DNA from: an uncultured Mycoplasmatota bacterium
Lineage (GTDB): Bacteria > Bacillota_I > Bacilli_A > RF39 > UBA660
Reading direction: 5' to 3'
NCBI GenBank assembly: GCA_900553435.1
Contig: USDC01000011.1
Coordinates: forward strand, 1 to 11,322
DNA length: 11,322 nt
Every line of letters starts with the position of its first letter. Position 1 is the first letter of the stretch. Position numbers and translations under genes: made by a program. This document shows, piece after piece, positions 1 through 5,074 of the stretch. The notes under the pieces are model-generated. The model did not search any database, had not been told where the DNA came from, and saw nothing but the letters and a program-made list of their open reading frames with translations.

Positions 1-1
1 A

Positions 2-1150
2 AAAGTAAAGTATTTAAGAAGTTATGATGAAAGACATGAAGTTAGCCAAGTTATAGAAGAAATAAAAAAATTAAGAAAAGAAGAAAATTACAAGTTAAAA
101 GACTTTTGTGTTTTATATAGAACAAATGCACAAAGTAGAATTATTGAAGAAGGGTTTTTAAAAGAAAATATTCCATATAAAATAGTAGGAAGTTATCACT
201 TTTATAATAGACGTGAAATAAAAGATTTAATTAGTTATTTAAAGCTTATATATAATCCAGATGATGGTATAAGTCTTTCAAGAGCAATAAATGTGCCTAA
301 AAGGGGGATAGGGGCTAAAACATTAGAAAATATTATAAATGAAGCTGATATTAAAAATATTAGTATGTTTGAGGCAATAGATAAAGGAAAAGAATTAGAG
401 TTTAAAAAACTTATTATAGAACTTATTGAAGACTCTAAAAAATTAACTTTAACTGAGCTAATAGATGATGTTTTAAATAAAAGTGGAATGAAAGAAGCTT
501 TAAAAAAAGAAAAGTCTTTAGAAGCAGATATAAGACTTGAAAACTTAGAAGAGTTTAAAAGTATAACATATGCATTTGAGGAAAAAACGGGAATAGTATC
601 TTTAGAGGAATTTTTAGAAAGTATAAGCTTAGTAAGCGATGCAGGAGCTTATAATTATACTGATGATGCAGTTAATTTAATGACCATACATTCTGCGAAA
701 GGCTTAGAGTTTCCAGTTGTATTTATAGTTGGAATGGAAGAAAATTTATTTCCACATGTTAACTCACTAAACTCAAATAGCGAAGTAGAAGAGGAAAGAA
801 GACTTGCATATGTTGCAATAACTAGAGCAAAAGAAAGACTATATTTATTAAATTCAAAAAGAAGAGTCTTATATGGAAGAGATATGGTAAATGCCCCTAG
901 TAGGTTTATTAAAGAAATTGATGATAAATACTTAGAAACAAATAAACTTGTAGATAAAAAAGTAGATAAAAATAGTATGTATGATGAAGAAAATAATAAG
1001 GATTTAAAACCAGGGGATACTGTTATGCATGATAAATATGGAGTAGGTGTGGTAATAACTGTTGAAAAAAATCTTGCAAATATTGCTTTTTCACATAATG
1101 TTGGAGTAAAAACACTAATTAAAAATCATAAAAGTCTAAAAAAAATGTAA
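2..1150 (+). CDS. pcrA: PcrA/UvrD-family ATP-dependent DNA helicase, C-terminal part (5' end outside window)
   Basis: SF1A 3'-5' helicase acting in the cytoplasm in DNA repair, rolling-circle replication and transcription-coupled processes. The frame is open from base 2, giving 382 residues. The GTG at 293 is an internal valine codon, not a start, because conserved helicase sequence continues upstream of it: 'VLYRTNAQSR' (motif IV, residues 37-46), then 'IPYKIVGSYHFYNRREIKD'. Further on come motif V ('MTIHSAKGLEFPVVFI') and motif VI ('RRLAYVAITRAKERLYLL'). The C-terminus starts 'LKPGDTVMHDKYGVGVV' and matches the Tudor-like domain through which PcrA binds RNA polymerase. Walker A and motifs Ia-III lie outside the window. 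I see no terminator after the stop, so read-through into the next gene is possible. In Bacilli pcrA is commonly followed by ligA, but here a secretion-type locus follows. Confidence 0.96.
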   Translation, partial: KVKYLRSYDERHEVSQVIEEIKKLRKEENYKLKDFCVLYRTNAQSRIIEEGFLKENIPYKIVGSYHFYNRREIKDLISYLKLIYNPDDGISLSRAINVPKRGIGAKTLENIINEADIKNISMFEAIDKGKELEFKKLIIELIEDSKKLTLTELIDDVLNKSGMKEALKKEKSLEADIRLENLEEFKSITYAFEEKTGIVSLEEFLESISLVSDAGAYNYTDDAVNLMTIHSAKGLEFPVVFIVGMEENLFPHVNSLNSNSEVEEERRLAYVAITRAKERLYLLNSKRRVLYGRDMVNAPSRFIKEIDDKYLETNKLVDKKVDKNSMYDEENNKDLKPGDTVMHDKYGVGVVITVEKNLANIAFSHNVGVKTLIKNHKSLKKM

Positions 1151-1174
1151 AAATGTATAATAAATAAAAAAGTA

Positions 1175-1203
1175 TTGAAAAAAAAGTGGAAATAGGGTAA
1201 ACT
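1175..1203 (+). promoter_or_regulatory. SigA-type promoter for the 84-aa/162-aa gene pair
   Basis: -35 TTGAAA at 1175-1180, an exact 17-bp spacer, and -10 TAAACT at 1198-1203 preceded by GGG. The -10 is imperfect (4 of 6 to consensus). It lies 31 bp before a strong SD (AAGGAGGAG, 1218-1226) in the gap between pcrA and the first small gene, which suggests the downstream locus is transcribed independently of pcrA. Confidence 0.6.
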
Positions 1204-1233
1204 ATTTAATAGATAATAAGGAGGAGTTAAAAG

Positions 1234-1488
1234 ATGAGAGAAGCTTCAGGAGAATTAAATATGACAGTTATAACAATTATTGCAGTAGTTGCAGTAGGTG
1301 TGTTATTTGCAGTGTTTGTTTGGCCTTTAATTCAAAGACAAATTGCTGAACAATCATGTAAAACATATGGAAGCGATTATACAGCACGTGAAGTTAAAAA
1401 CTCACAAACATCACAAGGTGGTAACGTAAAAACTAGTAAATGGGAATGTTGCAAAGGAAACGATTGTATACCTATGGCTACTAGCTAA
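1234..1488 (+). CDS. Small single-pass membrane protein, pilin-like, four cysteines (84 aa)
   Basis: Function not known. The start is fixed by AAGGAGG ending 9 nt upstream of ATG 1234; the in-frame ATG at 1261 lacks an SD. A short N-terminal head 'MREASGELN' leads into one hydrophobic helix (about residues 10-32, 'MTVITIIAVVAVGVLFAVFV'). Then comes a small hydrophilic domain with Cys42, Cys72, Cys73 and Cys78, which could form two disulfides outside the membrane. A short head, an N-terminal helix and a small exported domain is the layout of type II/Flp-like (pseudo)pilins. However, the usual cleavage box (G followed by F/hydrophobic and E at +5) is not clearly present: there is only 'SGELN'. 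The partner gene begins 16 nt after the stop and looks TadE-like, which supports a pilus- or secretion-related role. That role is inference; another small membrane subunit is equally possible. Confidence 0.8.
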   Translation: MREASGELNMTVITIIAVVAVGVLFAVFVWPLIQRQIAEQSCKTYGSDYTAREVKNSQTSQGGNVKTSKWECCKGNDCIPMATS

Positions 1489-1504
1489 AGTGAGGTTTTT
1501 CTAA

Positions 1505-1993
1505 ATGAAAGAATCTATAGGAGGGACTTGGCTTTTGGGATTAGTTGTTGTTTTTATAGTACTTTTTGCAAGCTTTATTGCTGTAGCTATAAACTACACG
1601 AAAGCTTTTCGTGTAAAAAACGAAATTATTAATATAATTGAAAGAGACGAAGGTTTTATTACAGAAAAAGATGCAAATGGTGGACAAACAACTGAAGAGA
1701 AAATCTCGGATTATTTAGATAGAATAGGATATAATAGAGGAGATTTAAATATTGGATGTCCAAAGGAAATATATGGTGAGGATGCTAAAACTGGAGATGG
1801 AAATAATTATTGTTATAAATTAATTACAACTTCAGAGTATTCCTCAGGTAGTGTAAAACAGGGATATTATAAAGTTTCTACTTTTGTAATAATTGATTTA
1901 CCTATGTTATTTGATGGTTCATTTACTGTACCAGTAAGTGGTGAGACTAAATTACTACATAATATACCAAGTACTGCTTCTGAAGGGACTTAA
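1505..1993 (+). CDS. TadE-like pseudopilin-type membrane protein (162 aa)
   Basis: Probable exported, membrane-anchored subunit. The SD AAGTGAGG (1488-1495) overlaps the previous stop and sits 9 nt before ATG 1505, so the two genes are coupled in one transcript. Residues 1-8 are a short head and 9-30 a hydrophobic helix ('LLGLVVVFIVLFASFIAVAI'). Next comes an amphipathic stretch 'NYTKAFRVKNEIINIIERD', the helix-then-polar-helix pattern seen in TadE/TadF minor pseudopilins. The rest is a mixed polar domain with Cys85 and Cys103 (a likely disulfide) and a beta-rich end 'DLPMLFDGSFTVPVSGETK'. The assignment rests on architecture only; no catalytic motif is visible. It sits between a small pilin-like gene and a CpaE/TadZ-like gene, which fits a Tad-type sub-module. 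An alternative is an uncharacterised accessory protein of the neighbouring T4SS. Confidence 0.8.
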   Translation: MKESIGGTWLLGLVVVFIVLFASFIAVAINYTKAFRVKNEIINIIERDEGFITEKDANGGQTTEEKISDYLDRIGYNRGDLNIGCPKEIYGEDAKTGDGNNYCYKLITTSEYSSGSVKQGYYKVSTFVIIDLPMLFDGSFTVPVSGETKLLHNIPSTASEGT

Positions 1994-2002
1994 GATTTAA
2001 TG

Positions 2003-2025
2003 CTAGATTTATATCTAGTTTTTTT
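2003..2025 (+). terminator. Intrinsic terminator after the two small genes
   Basis: CTAGAT (2003-2008), loop TTAT, ATCTAG (2013-2018): a perfect 6-bp stem followed directly by seven T residues. The stem is short and AT-rich, so termination may be partial. It begins 10 bp after the TAA of the 162-aa gene. Confidence 0.6.
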
Positions 2026-2044
2026 AATAAAAAAATTAAAACAA

Positions 2045-2073
2045 TTGATTTTAATCTTTATTTTTTATATAAT
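2045..2073 (+). promoter_or_regulatory. SigA-type promoter for the CpaE/TadZ-like gene
   Basis: -35 TTGATT at 2045-2050, an exact 17-bp spacer, and a perfect -10 TATAAT at 2068-2073. The predicted transcript would start about 2080 and have a leader of only about 20 nt, carrying the SD at 2087-2095. Confidence 0.7.
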
Positions 2074-2086
2074 TTATTTAGAATAA

Positions 2087-2095
2087 AAAGGTGAT
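2087..2095 (+). promoter_or_regulatory. Ribosome binding site AAAGGTGAT, decides the downstream start
   Basis: AAAGGTGAT pairs with the 16S 3' end and lies 4 nt before ATG 2100. The in-frame GTG at 2091 is inside this SD and cannot be the start, so three extra N-terminal residues should be dropped. The same short-spaced GGTGAT form precedes the genes at 4129, 8087 and 9891. Confidence 0.7.
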
Positions 2096-2099
2096 AAAT

Positions 2100-3599
2100 A
2101 TGAACATTGTAATAGCAAACAAATATAAAAGTTTACTTTCTAATTTAGAAGATACACAAATGTTAGAAGGAACTTATAATGCTGATTCTTTAGTTGAAAT
2201 GTTAAGGAATTTTAGATATGACAAGATTATAATTGATTTAACTTCAATTAATAATTATAGTGATTTAGGTAATATTAGATTACTTGCTTCTTTAAATCCT
2301 AATAGTGTGGTTTTATTTTTAGATGATAATAAAAAATGTGCTTCTAAAGAATTTTTAGCAAAACTTGTAAATTCTGGATTTTATAATTTTACTAGAAATT
2401 TAGAGGGGGTAAAACATTTACTTGCTTCACCAAATACTTTTGATGTTGTTGCCTCAGTTGTAAAAGGTGAAGAAAAAAAAGTAGAAATTGAAAAAGAAGA
2501 AAAAAAAGAAGATACAGTAATAGATACAAAAATAGATGAAGTTAAACCTCAAGAAGATATGCCTAAAGAAACTAATGATATAGAAGAATTAGATTTAGGT
2601 GACAATAAAGACAATAACGAAGCTTTAGAAGAAATAGATAAAACTATTGAAACTGAAAAAAAAGACATAGATAAAAATCTTGAAAAAGCAAATGAAAATG
2701 TTAATAATATTCCGATATTTGATACTAGCGAAGCTGAAAATAAGTTAAATGCGTTTGTAGAACCAACATCTGTTAACTATTTAGATGTTGATGTACCAAA
2801 GGTTAGTGAACCTACTAAAATAGAGGGTGGAGTAGTAGATAATGCTCCTGTGAATAATGATTTTCTTAAATATAGTACATATAGTCAAAATAATGATGTG
2901 AATAATGAAAATAAAAACAATACATTTATTCAAGAAGATGTTGATAATTCTACTAATAACGATTCAATGTTCCAATATCAGCAAGAAGATGACAAAATGA
3001 ACTATACTTATACACCCAATGCTTTTACTGAGTATGAAGACATCACAGGAAGTGAAAACGAAAATGAAGCAGTTAATTACACTTCAGGAAGAAAGGTAAT
3101 AGGAGTTAAAAATTTAACTCAACATGCTGGTGCAACTTCATTTATTTATATGATGTATAAAGAACTAGTTAAAAATTCTTATAATGTTATTGCAATAGAA
3201 GTAGATGAATTTGATTTTGTTATTTATAAAGAAAGAAATTTTATAAATGTTACTAAAAGTGATTTAGTAAAAACAATACAAAAATATCCAAATGCAGATT
3301 TTATATTATTAGATTTAAATACATATGAAGATACAAGTATATGTGATGATGTATTATATTTAGTAGAGCCTAGTATGGTTATGCTAAATAAGTTAATGTT
3401 AAAAGATAAAGATACATTTAAGAAATTAAAGGGAAAAAAGATTATATTAAACAAAAGCTTGCTTGATGAAAGTGATATTAAAGATTTTGAATATGAGGCA
3501 AAAACTAAAGTATTTTATAATATGCCACCACTTAGTGATAGAGCAAAAACAAATAAAGAAATAATTAATTTATTAAATAAGATGCAAATTAAGATGTAA
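2100..3599 (+). CDS. CpaE/TadZ-like protein: receiver-like N-domain, acidic linker, degenerate ParA/MinD-like domain (499 aa)
   Basis: Probably cytoplasmic; no membrane segment or signal peptide is seen. Residues 1-120 alternate strands and helices like a response-regulator receiver ('YDKIIIDLTS' with Asp46 at the usual phospho-Asp strand), as in CpaE/TadZ. Residues about 122-329 are low-complexity, rich in Glu, Asp, Lys and Asn, and probably disordered. Residues 330-499 resemble a ParA/MinD-type P-loop NTPase: first strand 'GRKVIGVKN', a loop 'LTQHAGATSF' where the P-loop should be, a Walker B-like strand 'ADFILLDLN' (Asp405), and 'GKKIILNKS' as a later strand. The loop (341-347) has neither the signature nor the catalytic lysine of xKGGxGKT, so ATP hydrolysis is doubtful. 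TadZ/CpaE proteins position pilus machines at the pole, and a similar localising or scaffolding role is inferred. It has its own promoter, with no terminator before the next one. Confidence is high that it is a gene and moderate for the family. Confidence 0.75.
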   Translation: MNIVIANKYKSLLSNLEDTQMLEGTYNADSLVEMLRNFRYDKIIIDLTSINNYSDLGNIRLLASLNPNSVVLFLDDNKKCASKEFLAKLVNSGFYNFTRNLEGVKHLLASPNTFDVVASVVKGEEKKVEIEKEEKKEDTVIDTKIDEVKPQEDMPKETNDIEELDLGDNKDNNEALEEIDKTIETEKKDIDKNLEKANENVNNIPIFDTSEAENKLNAFVEPTSVNYLDVDVPKVSEPTKIEGGVVDNAPVNNDFLKYSTYSQNNDVNNENKNNTFIQEDVDNSTNNDSMFQYQQEDDKMNYTYTPNAFTEYEDITGSENENEAVNYTSGRKVIGVKNLTQHAGATSFIYMMYKELVKNSYNVIAIEVDEFDFVIYKERNFINVTKSDLVKTIQKYPNADFILLDLNTYEDTSICDDVLYLVEPSMVMLNKLMLKDKDTFKKLKGKKIILNKSLLDESDIKDFEYEAKTKVFYNMPPLSDRAKTNKEIINLLNKMQIKM

Positions 3600-3605
3600 A
3601 TATAA

Positions 3606-3634
3606 TTGACAATAAGACTTTTCTTAGATAAAAT
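3606..3634 (+). promoter_or_regulatory. Near-consensus SigA-type promoter for the VirB2-like pilin gene
   Basis: A perfect -35 TTGACA (3606-3611), an exact 17-bp spacer, and -10 TAAAAT (3629-3634, 5 of 6). This is the best promoter in the window. It lies just before the small pilin gene, consistent with high expression of a major subunit. The spacer contains a small inverted repeat, TAAGA-CTTT-TCTTA (3613-3626). Confidence 0.78.
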
Positions 3635-3665
3635 TATAATAGAGTAAAAGAAAGAAGGAAGAAAT

Positions 3666-4019
3666 ATGAATTATTTATTAAATTTTATGGATGTAGCTAG
3701 TGAAATGTGCGGAGGAACAGATGGAGATTTAAGCCCAGTTTTTGGTATAATTGGATGGGTTGTTCAAGGTATTAAAATAATTGTACCAATTATGTTGATT
3801 TTATTTGGTATGTTACAAATGGCTCAAGCAGTTATGTCTCAAAAAGATGATGCTATAAAGACTGCTCAAAAAGGTTTAATTAATAAAATAATTGCTGCAG
3901 TTGTAGTATTCTTAGTAATAACTTTAGTTACTTTCTTAATGAGTGTTATAGGGGATGATAGTTGGCAAGCTTGTATGAATTGCGTTAATAACCCTACTGA
4001 TTGTCCTATATCTGATTAA
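3666..4019 (+). CDS. VirB2/TrbC-like pilin of a Gram-positive type IV secretion system (117 aa)
   Basis: Probable major pilin/channel subunit in the membrane. ATG 3666 follows SD AAGGAAG (3655-3661). Residues 1-25 are a short extracytoplasmic head. A helix at about 26-53 ('PIMLILFGMLQMAQAV'), a charged cytoplasmic loop 'SQKDDAIKTAQKGLINK', and a second helix at 75-96 ('IIAAVVVFLVITLVTFLM') make the two-helix hairpin of VirB2/TrbC pilins. It resembles the pilin-like conjugal transfer proteins described from mycoplasma and Firmicutes integrative elements. Cys15, Cys103, Cys106 and Cys113 all lie on the predicted outer side. There is no long signal peptide, unlike proteobacterial VirB2. It has its own strong promoter and a strong terminator, so it is probably transcribed alone and abundantly. 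The next gene carries a second copy of this hairpin. Family assignment is from topology and context. Confidence 0.82.
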   Translation: MNYLLNFMDVASEMCGGTDGDLSPVFGIIGWVVQGIKIIVPIMLILFGMLQMAQAVMSQKDDAIKTAQKGLINKIIAAVVVFLVITLVTFLMSVIGDDSWQACMNCVNNPTDCPISD

Positions 4020-4035
4020 TTTATAATATGTAATT

Positions 4036-4074
4036 AAAAAGCAAAAAACAAGTTTTGGATTTTTGCTTTTTTTT
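4036..4074 (+). terminator. Strong intrinsic terminator after the pilin gene
   Basis: AAAAAGCAAAAA (4036-4047) pairs with TTTTTGCTTTTT (4060-4071) as a 12-bp stem around a 12-nt loop, and the T-run continues to 4074. It starts 17 bp after the pilin stop, and the promoter of the next gene lies immediately downstream. It separates the pilin transcript from the secretion operon. Confidence 0.85.
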
Positions 4075-4086
4075 GTGTTTTCATTA

Positions 4087-4095
4087 TGATATAAT
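4087..4095 (+). promoter_or_regulatory. Extended -10 promoter for the secretion operon
   Basis: TGATATAAT: a perfect TATAAT (4090-4095) with the TG dinucleotide one base upstream (4087-4088). The -35 position at 17-bp spacing is a T-run, so there is no good -35; extended -10 promoters can work without one. The predicted start is near 4102, about 25 nt before the GTG start at 4129. Confidence 0.6.
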
Positions 4096-4128
4096 TTTAA
4101 TGTATAGGCTATAGAAAGATGTGATATC

Positions 4129-5061
4129 GTGAATAAAAATAGATTTATTATATATTTTGTGTTTTTAATTACTGTGTTGTTTATATTTATGCCAAAAATT
4201 GATGCAGGTAAAGATAGTATGCCTGATATTTTAAGGTGTAATTATGTACACCCTTCTTATCCCAGTTGTTCTTTAGATATGAGATTAAAACTTGATGCAA
4301 ATGGTGATGTATATAAGGAAGGAACTTGGTTAGAGGCTGAATGGGATTATACATTATTGAGTTCGCAAACTTATTGCACTGGAGATCATCCTAGCGGGAA
4401 TCCAATCAGAAATGTTTTGCCAAATATTGAACATTATAAAAGCCAAGATAAAGATTTTATAGAAATTTTTACTAAAAGATATAAAAAGAATAATGAATGT
4501 CCAACGCTTTATATTGGACCAACTATATATAAGTGTACAAAAAAAGCTGGTAGCAAAACTTCTTATAATTCTTTAGATCATTGTTTTTTTGCTTATCTTG
4601 AAAATAATGCTAATAAAACGCGTACAAAAGTGACGGCCAAAGCGACGGTTTATGAGAATAGTGATGAATTGGGTAAAGTTCTAGAAAAAGAACAAGCAAA
4701 TTTAAAGACATTGGGTGGTATAGCGGACGAAAAGAAAAAAGCGAAAATAGATGAATTAACAGCAATAGAGATAACAAACAATTATAAGAGTTGTGATCAG
4801 TTAATAGGAGATAGTACAAAAGAAATTTTAGAATATATATTTTTAGTTATAAGAGTAGCTACTCCAATAATATTAATTGTATTAACAATGTTAGATTTTT
4901 CAAAAGCTATAGCAGCAGATGAAAATGAATTACAAAATGCAATTACTCGTTTTGTAAAAAGGACAATAGCTGCAATACTAATATTCTTAGCACCAACATT
5001 GATAGAATTTTTAATGGATATAACAGGAATTTCTGATGGAACGTGTGGTTTAGATTTGTAG
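4129..5061 (+). CDS. Secreted cysteine-rich protein with C-terminal VirB2-like pilin hairpin (310 aa)
   Basis: The GTG start at 4129 follows an SD-like GATGTGAT (4118-4125). Residues 1-27 form a signal peptide ('RFIIYFVFLITVLFIFM', then 'DAG'). Residues about 28-175 are an extracytoplasmic domain with six cysteines (37, 47, 83, 124, 136, 152), and 176-215 is a charged, probably helical stretch. Residues about 232-296 form two hydrophobic helices around a charged loop. They align with the preceding 117-aa pilin with about one gap, sharing 'PI.LI', 'IAA', 'FL..TL..FLM' and a terminal G before Cys. Cys222 and Cys306 flank the hairpin. This is therefore a pilin-type membrane domain carrying a large outer domain, plausibly a minor or tip pilin or adhesin; that function is inference. 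It is the first gene of the operon, and the next gene starts 13 nt after its stop. The ectodomain is not recognised. Confidence 0.8.
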   Translation: MNKNRFIIYFVFLITVLFIFMPKIDAGKDSMPDILRCNYVHPSYPSCSLDMRLKLDANGDVYKEGTWLEAEWDYTLLSSQTYCTGDHPSGNPIRNVLPNIEHYKSQDKDFIEIFTKRYKKNNECPTLYIGPTIYKCTKKAGSKTSYNSLDHCFFAYLENNANKTRTKVTAKATVYENSDELGKVLEKEQANLKTLGGIADEKKKAKIDELTAIEITNNYKSCDQLIGDSTKEILEYIFLVIRVATPIILIVLTMLDFSKAIAADENELQNAITRFVKRTIAAILIFLAPTLIEFLMDITGISDGTCGLDL

Positions 5062-5074
5062 TTAGGAGGAAAAG

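Noticed and set aside
293..1150. A complete 285-aa protein starting at GTG 293
   Set aside because: The frame is open to base 2 and upstream residues carry helicase motif IV; there is no SD at 293. It is the 3' part of pcrA.
2036..2056. ATTAAAA/TTTTAAT inverted repeat as a second terminator
   Set aside because: Stem is purely A/T and overlaps the promoter of the next gene; too weak to call.
2091..2099. GTG 2091 as the start of the CpaE/TadZ-like gene
   Set aside because: The GTG is part of the SD AAAGGTGAT; ATG 2100 has that SD at correct spacing.
3224..3454. Minus-strand open frame of 76 codons
   Set aside because: Lies inside the CpaE/TadZ-like gene, low-complexity shadow translation, no SD or promoter.
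3606..3640. TTGACA paired with the perfect TATAAT at 3635-3640
   Set aside because: The spacer would be 23 bp; TAAAAT at 3629-3634 gives exactly 17 bp and is preferred.
4610..4819. Minus-strand open frame of 69 codons
   Set aside because: Antisense to the 310-aa secreted protein gene, Leu/Ser/Tyr-rich shadow with no start signals.
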